The translations under genes and the position numbers were made by a program. The notes beneath the pieces were generated by a model, which had not been told where the DNA came from, made no database searches, and was given only the letters and a program-made list of their open reading frames with translations. A stretch of DNA of 64,000 bases from contig ML133414.1 of NCBI GenBank assembly GCA_003864495.1, positions 334,495-398,494 on the forward strand, read 5' to 3'. Shown here piece by piece: positions 1 to 12,000 of this stretch; within the stretch, counting starts at the first letter, position 1; every line of letters begins with the position of its first letter. The DNA is from Nemopilema nomurai. Taxonomy: Eukaryota; Cnidaria; Scyphozoa; Rhizostomeae; Rhizostomatidae.

Positions 1-3000
1 CATTGTCTTGTAGAGTAGAACAAGGGCAATCTATTGGTGTACTTGGTTTAGCTCTTAGACGTGTATTTTGCAAGATATGAGTGGTTTTCGAAGTTGCCCC
101 GTTTTGCGCAAAACGCCAAGGCTATAGCCTTGCAAAATTGGTCAAAACTGATGGAAAATTCCGACCTACTTTTCTACCATTCTTGTAGAGTAGAACAAGG
201 GCAATCTATTGGTGTACTTGGTTTAGCTCTTAGACGTGTATTTTGCAATATGAGTGGTTTTCGAAGTTGCCCCGTTTTGCGCAAAACGCCAAGGCTATAG
301 CCTTGCAAAATTGGTCAAAACTGATGGAAAATTCCGACCTACTTTTCTACCATTGTCTTGTAGAGTAGAACAAGGGCAATCTATTGGTGTACTTGGTTTA
401 GCTCTTAGACGTGTATTTTGCGATATGAGTGGTTTTCGAAGTTGCCCCGTTTTGCGCAAAACGCCAAGGCTATAGCCTTGCAAAATTGGTCAAAACTGAT
501 GGAAAATTCCGACCTACTTTTCTACCATTGTCTTGTAGAGTAGAACAAGGGCAATCTATTGGTGTACTTGGTTTAGCTCTTAGACGTGTATTTTGCAAGA
601 TATGAGTGGTTTTCGAAGTTGCCCCGTTTTGCGCAAAACGCCAAGGCTATAGCCTTGCAAAATTGGTCAAAACTGATGGAAAATTCCGACCTACTTTTCT
701 ACCATTGTCTTGTAGAGTAGAACAAGGGCAATCTATTGGTGTACTTGGTTTAGCTCTTAGACGTGTATTTTGGATATGAGTGGTTTTCGAAGTTGCCCCG
801 TTTTGCGCAAAACGCCAAGGCTATAGCCTTGCAAAATTGGTCAAAACTGATGGAAAATTCCGACCTACTTTTCTACCATTGTCTTGTAGAGTAGAACAAG
901 GGCAATCTATTGGTGTACTTGGTTTAGCTCTTAGACGTGTATTTTGCAAGATATGAGTGGTTTTCGAAGTTGCCCCGTTTTGCGCAAAACGCCAAGGCTA
1001 TAGCCTTGCAAAATTGGTCAAAACTGATGGAAAATTCCGACCTACTTTTCTACCATTGTCTTGTAGAGTAGAACAAGGGCAATCTATTGGTGTACTTGGT
1101 TTAGCTCTTAGACGTGTATTTTGCAAGATATGAGTGGTTTTCGAAGTTGCCCCGTTTTGCGCAAAACGCCAAGGCTATAGCCTTGCAAAATTGGTCAAAA
1201 CTGATGGAAAATTCCGACCTACTTTTCTACCATTCTTGTAGAGTAGAACAAGGGCAATCTATTGGTGTACTTGGTTTAGCTCTTAGACGTGTATTTTGCA
1301 AGTATGAGTGGTTTTCGAAGTTGCCCCGTTTTGCGCAAAACGCCAAGGCTATAGCCTTGCAAAATTGGTCAAAACTGATGGAAAATTCCGACCTACTTTT
1401 CTACCATTGCTTGTAGAGTAGAACAAGGGCAATCTATTGGTGTACTTGGTTTAGCTCTTAGACGTGTATTTTGCAAGATATGAGTGGTTTTCGAAGTTGC
1501 CCCGTTTTGCGCAAAACGCCAAGGCTATAGCCTTGCAAAATTGGTCAAACTGATGGAAATTCCGACCTTCTTTTCTACCATTGTCTTGTAGAGTAGAACA
1601 AGGGCAATCTATTGGTGTACTTGGTTCAGCTCTTAGACGTGTATTTTGCAAGATATGAGTGGTTTTCGAAGTTGCCCCGTTTTGCAAAACGCCAAGGCTA
1701 TAGCCTTGCAAAATTGGTCAAAACTGATGGAAAATTCCGACCTTCTTTTCTACCATTCTTGTAGAGTAGAACAAGGGCAATCTATTGGTGTACTTGGTTT
1801 AGCTCTTAGACGTGTATTTTGCAAGATATGAGTGGTTTTCGAAGTTGCCCCGTTTTCGCAAAACGCCAAGGCTATAGCCTTGCAAAATTGGTCAAAACTG
1901 ATGGAAAATTCCGACCTTCTTTTCTACCATTCTTGTAGAGTAGAACAAGGGCAATCTATTGGTGTACTTGGTTTAGCTCTTAGACGTGTATTTTGCAAGA
2001 TATGAGTGGTTTTCGAAGTTGCCCCGTTTTCGCAAAACGCCAAGGCTATAGCCTTGCAAAATTGGTCAAAACTGATGGAAAATTCCGACCTCTTTTCTAC
2101 ATCTTGTAGAGTAGAAGGGCAATCTATTGGTGTACTTGGTTTAGCTCTTAGACGTGTATTTTGCAAGATATGAGTGGTTTTCGAAGTTGCCCCGTTTCGC
2201 AAAACGCCAAGGCTATAGCCTTGCAAAATTGGTCAAAACTGATGGAAAATTCCGACCTTTTTCTACCATTCTTGTAGAGTAGAACAAGGGCAATCTATTG
2301 GTGTACTTGGTTTAGCTCTTAGACGTGTATTTTGCAAGATATGAGTGGTTTTCGAAGTTGCCCCGTTTTCGCAAAACGCCAAGGCTATAGCCTTGCAAAA
2401 TTGGTCAAAACTGATGGAAAATTCCGACCTTCTTCTACCATTGTCTTGTAGAGTAGAACAAGGGCAATCTATTGGTGTACTTGGTTTGCTCTTAGACGTG
2501 TATTTTGCAAGATATGAGTGGTTTTCGAAGTTGCCCCGTTTTCGCAAAACGCCAAGGCTATAGCCTTGCAAAATTGGTCAAAACTGATGGAAAATTCCGA
2601 CCTTCTTTTCTACCATTCTTGTAGAGCAGAACAAGGGCAATCTATTGGTGTACTTGGTTTAGCTCTTAGACGTGTATTTTGCAAGATATGAGTGGTTTTC
2701 GAAGTTGCCCCGTTTTCGCAAAACGCCAAGGCTATAGCCTTGCAAAATTGGTCAAAACTGATGGAAAATTCCGACCTTCTTTTCTACCATTCTTGTAGAG
2801 TAGAACAAGGGCAATCTATTGGTGTACTTGGTTCAGCTCTTAGACGTGTATTTTGCAAGATATGAGTGGTTTTCGAAGTTGCCCCGTTTTCGCAAAACGC
2901 CAAGGCTATAGCCTTGCAAAATTGGTCAAAACTGATGGAAAATTCCGACCTTCTTTTCTACCATTGTCTTGTAGAGTAGAACAAGGGCAATCTATTGGTG

Positions 3001-6000
3001 TACTTGGTTTAGCTCTTAGACGTGTATTTTGCAAGATATGAGTGGTTTTCGAAGTTGCCCCGTTTTCGCAAAACGCCAAGGCTATAGCCTTGCAAAATTG
3101 GTCAAAACTGATGGAAAATTCCGACCTTCTTTTCTACCATTCTTGTAGAGTAGAACAAGGGCAATCTATTGGTGTACTTGGTTAGCTCTTAGACGTGTAT
3201 TTTGCAAGATATGAGTGGTTTTCGAAGTTGCCCCGTTTTCGCAAAACGCCAAGGCTATAGCCTTGCAAAATTGGTCAAAACTGATGGAAAATTCCGACCT
3301 TCTTTTCTACCATTGTCTTGTAGAGTAGAACAAGGGCAATCTATTGGTGTACTTGGTTTAGCTCTTAGACGTGTATTTTGCAAGATATGAGTGGTTTTCG
3401 AAGTTGCCCCGTTTTCGCAAAACGCCAAGGCTATAGCCTTGCAAAATTGGTCAAAACTGATGGAAAATTCCGACCTTCTTTTCTACCATTCTTGTAGAGT
3501 AGAACAAGGGCAATCTATTGGTGTACTTGGTTTAGCTCTTAGACGTGTATTTTGCAAGATATGAGTGGTTTTCGAAGTTGCCCCGTTTTCGCAAAACGCC
3601 AAGGCTATAGCCTTGCAAAATTGGTCAAAACTGATGGAAAATTCCGACCTTCTTTTCTACCATTCTTGTAGAGTAGAACAAGGGCAATCTATTGGTGTAC
3701 TTGGTTTAGCTCTTAGACGTGTATTTTGCAAGATATGAGTGGTTTTCGAAGTTGCCCCGTTTTCGCAAAACGCCAAGGCTATAGCCTTGCAAAATTGGTC
3801 AAAACTGATGGAAAATTCCGACCTTCTTTTCTACCATTGCTTGTAGAGTAGAACAAGGGCAATATTGGTGTACTTGGTTTAGCTCTTAGACGTGTATTTT
3901 GCAAGATATGAGTGGTTTTCGAAGTTGCCCCGTTTTGCGCAAAACGCCAAGGCTATAGCCTTGCAAAATTGGTCAAAACTGATGGAAAATTCCGACCTTC
4001 TTTTCTACCATTGTCTTGTAGAGTAGAACAAGGGCAATCTATTGGTGTACTTGGTTTAGCTCTTAGACGTGTATTTTGCAAGATATGAGTGGTTTTCGAA
4101 GTTGCCCCGTTTTGCGCAAAACGCCAAGGCTATAGCCTTGCAAAATTGGTCAAAACTGATGGAAAATTCCGACCTTCTTTTCTACCATTGTCTTGTAGAG
4201 TAGAACAAGGGCAATCTATTGGTGTACTTGGTTTAGCTTTAGACGTGTATTTTGCAAGATATGAGTGGTTTTCGAAGTTGCCCCGTTTTCGCAAAACGCC
4301 AAGGCTATAGCCTTGCAAAATTGGTCAAAACTGATGGAAAATTCCGACCTACTTTTCTACCATTGTCTTGTAGAGTAGAACAAGGGCAATCTATTGGTGT
4401 ACTTGGTTTAGCTCTTAGACGTGTATTTTGCAAGATATGAGTGGTTTTCGAAGTTGCCCCGTTTTCGCAAAACGCCAAGGCTATAGCCTTGCAAAATTGG
4501 TCAAAACTGATGGAAAATTCCGACCTTCTTTTCTACCATTGTCTTGTAGAGTAGAACAAGGGCAATCTATTGGTGTACTTGGTTGCTCTTAGACGTGTAT
4601 TTTGCAAGATATGAGTGGTTTTCGAAGTTGCCCCGTTTTGCGCAAAACGCCAAGGCTATAGCCTTGCAAAATTGGTCAAAACTGATGGAAAATTCCGACC
4701 TTCTTTTCTACCATTGTCTTGTAGAGTAGAACAAGGGCAATCTATTGGTGTACTTGGTTTAGCTCTTAGACGTGTATTTTGCAAGATATGAGTGGTTTTC
4801 GAAGTTGCCCCGTTTTGCGCAAAACGCCAAGGCTATAGCCTTGCAAAATTGGTCAAAACTGATGGAAAATTCCGACCTTCTTTTCTACCATTGCTTGTAG
4901 AGTAGAACAAGGGCAATCTATTGGTGTACTTGGTTTAGCTCTTAGACGTGTATTTTGCAAGATATGAGTGGTTTTCGAAGTTGCCCCGTTTTCGCGCAAA
5001 ACGCCAAGGCTATAGCCTTGCAAAATTGGTCAAAACTGATGGAAAATTCCGACCTTCTTTTCTACCATGTCTTGTAGAGTAGAACAAGGGCAATCTATTG
5101 GTGTACTTGGTTTAGCTCTTAGACGTGTATTTTGCAAGATATGAGTGGTTTTCGAAGTTGCCCCGTTTTGCGCAAAACGCCAAGGCTATAGCCTTGCAAA
5201 ATTGGTCAAAACTGATGGAAAATTCCGACCTTCTTTTCTACCATTGTCTTGTAGAGTAGAACAAGGGCAATCTATTGGTGTACTTGGTTAAGCTCTTAGA
5301 CGTGTATTTTGCAAGATATGAGTGGTTTTCGAAGTTGCCCCGTTTTCGCAAAACGCCAAGGCTATAGCCTTGCAAAATTGGTCAAAACTGATGGAAAATT
5401 CCGACCTACTTTTCTACCATTGCTTGTAGAGTAGAACAAGGGCAATCTATTGGTGTACTTGGTTTAGCTCTTAGACGTGTATTTTGCAAGATATGAGTGG
5501 TTTTCGAAGTTGCCCCGTTTTCGCAAAACGCCAAGGCTATAGCCTTGCAAAATTGGTCAAAACTGATGGAAAATTCCGACCTTCTTTTCTACCATTGCTT
5601 GTAGAGTAGAACAAGGGCAATCTATTGGTGTACTTGGTTTAGCTTTAGACGTGTATTTTGCAAGATATGAGTGGTTTTCGAAGTTGCCCCGTTTTGCGCA
5701 AAACGCCAAGGCTATAGCCTTGCAAAATTGGTCAAAACTGATGGAAAATTCCGACCTACTTTTCTACCATTCTTGTAGAGTAGAACAAGGGCAATCTATT
5801 GGTGTACTTGGTTTAGCTCTTAGACGTGTATTTTGCAAGATATGAGTGGTTTTCGAAGTTGCCCCGTTTTCGCAAAACGCCAAGGCTATAGCCTTGCAAA
5901 ATTGGTCAAAACTGATGGAAAATTCCGACCTTCTTTTCTACCATTCTTGTAGAGTAGAACAAGGGCAATCTATTGGTGTACTTGGTTTAGCTCTTAGACG

Positions 6001-9000
6001 TGTATTTTGCAAGATATGAGTGGTTTTCGAAGTTGCCCCGTTTTGCAAAACGCCAAGGCTATAGCCTTGCAAAATTGGTCAAAACTGATGGAAAATTCCG
6101 ACCTTTCTTTTCTACCATTGCTTGTAGAGTAGAACAAGGGCAATCTATTGGTGTACTTGGTTCAGCTCTTAGACGTGTATTTTGCAAGATATGAGTGGTT
6201 TTCGAAGTTGCCCCGTTTTGCGCAAAACGCCAAGGCTATAGCCTTGCAAAATTGGTCAAAACTGATGGAAAATTCCGACCTTCTTTTCTACCATTGTCTT
6301 GTAGAGTAGAACAAGGGCAATCTATTGGTGTACTTGGTTCAGCTCTTAGACGTGTATTTTGCAAGATATGAGTGGTTTTCGAAGTTGCCCCGTTTTGCGC
6401 AAAACGCCAAGGCTATAGCCTTGCAAAATTGGTCAAAACTGATGGAAAATTCCGACCTACTTTTCTACCATTCTTGTAGAGTAGAACAAGGGCAATCTAT
6501 TGGTGTACTTGGTTTAGCTCTTAGACGTGTATTTTGCAAGATATGAGTGGTTTTCGAAGTTGCCCCGTTTTCGCAAAACGCCAAGGCTATAGCCTTGCAA
6601 AATTGGTCAAAACTGATGGAAAATTCCGACCTTCTTTTCTACCATTGTCTTGTAGAGTAGAACAAGGGCAATCTATTGGTGTACTTGGTTTAGCTCTTAG
6701 ACGTGTATTTTGCAAGATATGAGTGGTTTTCGAAGTTGCCCCGTTTTCGCAAAACGCCAAGGCTATAGCCTTGCAAAATTGGTCAAAACTGATGGAAAAT
6801 TCCGACCTTCTTTTCTACCATTGCTTGTAGAGTAGAACAAGGGCAATCTATTGGTGTACTTGGTTTAGCTCTTAGACGTGTATTTTGCAAGATATGAGTG
6901 GTTTTCGAAGTTGCCCCGTTTTCGCAAAACGCCAAGGCTATAGCCTTGCAAAATTGGTCAAAACTGATGGAAAATTCCGACCTACTTTTCTACCATTGCT
7001 TGTAGAGTAGAACAAGGGCAATCTATTGGTGTACTTGGTTAGCTCTTAGACGTGTATTTTGCAAGATATGAGTGGTTTTCGAAGTTGCCCCGTTTTGCGC
7101 AAAACGCCAAGGCTATAGCCTTGCAAAATTGGTCAAAACTGATGGAAAATTCCGACCTTCTTTTCTACCATTCTTGTAGAGTAGAACAAGGGCAATCTAT
7201 TGGTGTACTTGGTTTAGCTTTAGACGTGTATTTTGCAAGATATGAGTGGTTTTCGAAGTTGCCCCGTTTTGCGCAAAACGCCAAGGCTATAGCCTTGCAA
7301 AATTGGTCAAAACTGATGGAAAATTCCGACCTTCTTTTCTACCATTGTCCTTGTAGAGTAGAACAAGGGCAATCTATTGGTGTACTTGGTTTAGCTCTTA
7401 GACGTGTATTTTGCAAGATATGAGTGGTTTTCGAAGTTGCCCCGTTTTGCGCAAAACGCCAAGGCTATAGCCTTGCAAAATTGGTCAAAACTGATGGAAA
7501 ATTCCGACCTACTTTTCTACCATTCTTGTAGAGTAGAACAAGGGCAATCTATTGGTGTACTTGGTTTAGCTTTAGACGTGTATTTTGCAAGATATGAGTG
7601 GTTTTCGAAGTTGCCCCGTTTTGCGCAAAACGCCAAGGCTATAGCCTTGCAAAATTGGTCAAAACTGATGGAAAATTCCGACCTTCTTTTCTACCATTGT
7701 CTTGTAGAGTAGAACAAGGGCAATCTATTGGTGTACTTGGTTTAGCTCTTAGACGTGTATTTTGCAAGATATGAGTGGTTTTCGAAGTTGCCCCGTTTTG
7801 CGCAAAACGCCAAGGCTATAGCCTTGCAAAATTGGTCAAAACTGATGGAAAATTCCGACCTACTTTTCTACCATTCTTGTAGAGTAGAACAAGGGCAACT
7901 ATTGGTGTACTTGGTTTAGCTTTAGACGTGTATTTGATATGAGTGGTTTTCGAAGTTGCCCCGTTTTGCGCAAAACGCCAAGGCTATAGCCTTGCAAAAT
8001 TGGTCAAAACTGATGGAAAATTCCGACCTACTTTTCTACCATTGTCTTGTAGAGTAGAACAAGGGCAATCTATTGGTGTACTTGGTTTAGCTCTTAGACG
8101 TGTATTTTGCAAGATATGAGTGGTTTTCGAAGTTGCCCCGTTTTGCGCAAAACGCCAAGGCTATAGCCTTGCAAAATTGGTCAAAACTGATGGAAAATTC
8201 CGACCTACTTTTCTACCATTGTCTTGTAGAGTAGAACAAGGGCAATCTATTGGTGTACTTGGTTTAGCTCTTAGACGTGTATTTTGCAAGATATGAGTGG
8301 TTTTCGAAGTTGCCCCGTTTTCGCAAAACGCAAGGCTATAGCCTTGCAAAATTGGTCAAAACTGATGGAAAATTCCGACCTTCTTTTCTACCATGTCTTG
8401 TAGAGTAGAACAAGGGCAACTATTGGTGTACTTGGTTTAGCTCTTAGACGTGTATTTTGCAAGATATGAGTGGTTTTCGAAGTTGCCCCGTTTTGCGCAA
8501 AACGCCAAGGCTATAGCCTTGCAAAATTGGTCAAAACTGATGGAAAATTCCGACCTACTTTTCTACCATTGTCTTGTAGAGTAGAACAAGGGCAATCTAT
8601 TGGTGTACTTGGTTTAGCTTTAGACGTGTATTTTGCAATATGAGTGGTTTTCGAAGTTGCCCCGTTTTGCGCAAAACGCCAAGGCTATAGCCTTGCAAAA
8701 TTGGTCAAAACTGATGGAAAATTCCGACCTACTTTTCTACCATTGCTTGTAGAGTAGAACAAGGGCAATCTATTGGTGTACTTGGTTTAGCTCTTTAGAC
8801 GTGTATTTTGCAAGATATGAGTGGTTTTCGAAGTTGCCCCGTTGCCGTTTTGCAAAACGCCAAGGCTATAGCCTTGCAAAATTGGTCAAAACTGATGGAA
8901 AATTCCGACCTACTTTTCTACCATTGCTTGTAGAGTAGAACAAGGGCAATCTATTGGTGTACTTGGTTTAGCTCTTAGACGTGTATTTTGCAAGATATGA

Positions 9001-12000
9001 GTGGTTTTCGAAGTTGCCCCGTTTTCGCAAAACGCCAAGGCTATAGCCTTGCAAAATTGGTCAAAACTGATGGAAAATTCCGACCTACTTTTCTACCATT
9101 GTCTTGTAGAGTAGAACAAGGGCAATCTATTGGTGTACTTGGTTTAGCTCTTAGACGTGTATTTTGCAAGTATGAGTGGTTTTCGAAGTTGCCCCGTTTT
9201 GCGCAAAACGCCAAGGCTATAGCCTTGCAAAATTGGTCAAAACTGATGGAAAATTCCGACCTTCTTTTCTACCATTGCTTGTAGAGTAGAACAAGGGCAA
9301 TCTATTGGTGTACTTGGTTAGCTCTTAGACGTGTATTTTGAAGATATGAGTGGTTTTCGAAGTTGCCCCGTTTTGCGCAAAACGCCAAGGCTATAGCCTT
9401 GCAAAATTGGTCAAAACTGATGGAAAATTCCGACCTTCTTTTCTACCATTGTCTTGTAGAGTAGAACAAGGGCAATCTATTGGTGTACTTGGTTTAGCTC
9501 TTAGACGTGTATTTTGCAAGATATGAGTGGTTTTCGAAGTTGCCCCGTTTTCGCAAAACGCCAAGGCTATAGCCTTGCAAAATTGGTCAAAACTGATGGA
9601 AAATTCCGACCTTTTTTCTACCATTGTCTTGTAGAGTAGAACAAGGGCAATCTATTGGTGTACTTGGTTTAGCTCTTAGACGTGTATTTTGCAAGTATGA
9701 GTGGTTTTCGAAGTTGCCCCGTTTTGCGCAAAACGCCAAGGCTATAGCCTTGCAAAATTGGTCAAAACTGATGGAAAATTCCGACCTACTTTTCTACCAT
9801 TGTCTTGTAGAGTAGAACAAGGGCAATCTATTGGTGTACTTGGTTTAGCTCTTAGACGTGTATTTTGAAGATATGAGTGGTTTTCGAAGTTGCCCCGTTT
9901 TGCGCAAAACGCCAAGGCTATAGCCTTGCAAAATTGGTCAAAACTGATGAAAATTCCGACCTACTTTTCTACCATTGCTTGTAGAGTAGAACAAGGGCAA
10001 TCTATTGGTGTACTTGGTTTAGCTCTTAGACGTGTATTTTGCAGATATGAGTGGTTTTCGAAGTTGCCCCGTTTTCGCAAAACGCCAAGGCTATAGCCTT
10101 GCAAAATTGGTCAAAACTGATGGAAAATTCCGACCTTCTTTTCTACCATTGTCTTGTAGAGTAGAACAAGGGCAATCTATTGGTGTACTTGGTTTAGCTG
10201 TTAGACGTGTATTTTGCGAGATATGAGTGGTTTTCGAAGTTGCCCCCGTTTTGCGCAAAACGCCAAGGCTATAGCCTTGCAAAATTGGTCAAAACTGATG
10301 GAAAATTCCGACCTACTTTTCTACCATTGTCTTGTAGAGTAGAACAAGGGCAATCTATTGGTGTACTTGGTTTAGCTCTTAGACGTGTATTTTGCGAGAT
10401 ATGAGTGGTTTTCGAAGTTGCCCCGTTTGCGCAAAACGCCAAGGCTATAGCCTTGCAAAATTGGTCAAAACTGATGGAAAATTCCGACCTACTTTTCTAC
10501 CATTGTCTTGTAGAGTAGAACAAGGGCAATCTATTGGTGTACTTGGTTAGCTTTAGACGTGTATTTTGCAAGATATGAGTGGTTTTCGAAGTTGCCCCGT
10601 TTTGCGCAAAACGCCAAGGCTATAGCCTTGCAAAATTGGTCAAAACTGATGGAAAATTCCGACCTACTTTCTACCATTGTCTTGTAGAGTAAACAAGGGC
10701 AATCTATTGGTGTACTTGGTTTAGCTCTTAGACGTGTATTTTGCAAGATTGATGAGTGGTTTTCGAAGTTGCCCCGTTTTGCGCAAAACGCCAAGGCTAT
10801 AGCCTTGCAAAATTGGTCAAAACTGATGGAAATTCCGACCTTACTTTTCTACCATTGTCTTGTAGAGTAGAACAAGGGCAATCCTATTGGTGTACTTGGT
10901 TTAGCTCTTAGACGTGTATTTTGCGATATGAGTGGTTTTCGAAGTTGCCCCGTTTTGCGCAAAACGCCAAGGCTATAGCCTTGCAAAATTGGTCAAAACT
11001 GATGGAAAATTCCGACCTACTTTTCTACCATTGTCTTGTAGAGTAGAACAAGGGCAATCTATTGGTGTACTTGGTTTAGCTCTTAGACGTGTATTTTGCA
11101 ATATGAGTGGTTTTCGAAGTTGCCCCGTTTTGCGCAAAACGCCAAGGCTATAGCCTTGCAAAATTGGTCAAAACTGATGGAAAATTCCGACCTACTTTCT
11201 ACCATTGTGTGTAGAGTAGAACAAGGGCAATCTATTGGTGTACTTGGTTTAGCTCTAGACGTGTATTTTGCAGATATGAGTGGTTTTCGAAGTTGCCCCG
11301 TTTTGCGCAAAACGCCAAGGCTATAGCCTTGCAAAATTGGTCAAAACTGATGGAAAATTCCGACCTACTTTTCTACCATTGCTTGTAGAGTAGAACAAGG
11401 GCAATCTATTGGTGTACTTGGTTAGCTCTTAGACGTGTATTTTGCGATATGAGTGGTTTTCGAAGTTGCCCCGTTTTGCGCAAAACACAAGGCTATAGCC
11501 TTGCAAAATTGGTCAAAACTGATGGAAATTCCGACCTACTTTTCTACCAATGTCTTGTAGAGTAGAAAAGGGCAATCTATTGGTGTACTTGGTTTAGCGT
11601 CTAGACGTGTATTTTGCGAGATATGAGTGGTTTTCGAAGTTGCCCCGGTTTGCGCAAAACGCCAAGGCTATAGCCTTGCAAAATTGGTCAAAACTGATGG
11701 AAAATTCCGACCTACTTTTCTACCATTGTCTTGTAGAGTAGAACAAGGGCAATCTATTGGTGTACTTGGTTTAGCTCTTAGACGTGTATTTTGCAGATAT
11801 GAGTGGTTTTCGAAGTTGCCCCGTTTTGCGCAAAACGCCAAGGCTATAGCCTTGCAAAATTGGTCAAAACTGATGGAAAATTCCGACCTTACTTTTCTAC
11901 CATTGTCTTGTAGAGTAGAACAAGGGCAATCTATTGGTGTACTTGGTTTAGCTCTTAGACGTGTATTTTGCAATATGAGTGGTTTTCGAAGTTGCCCCGT

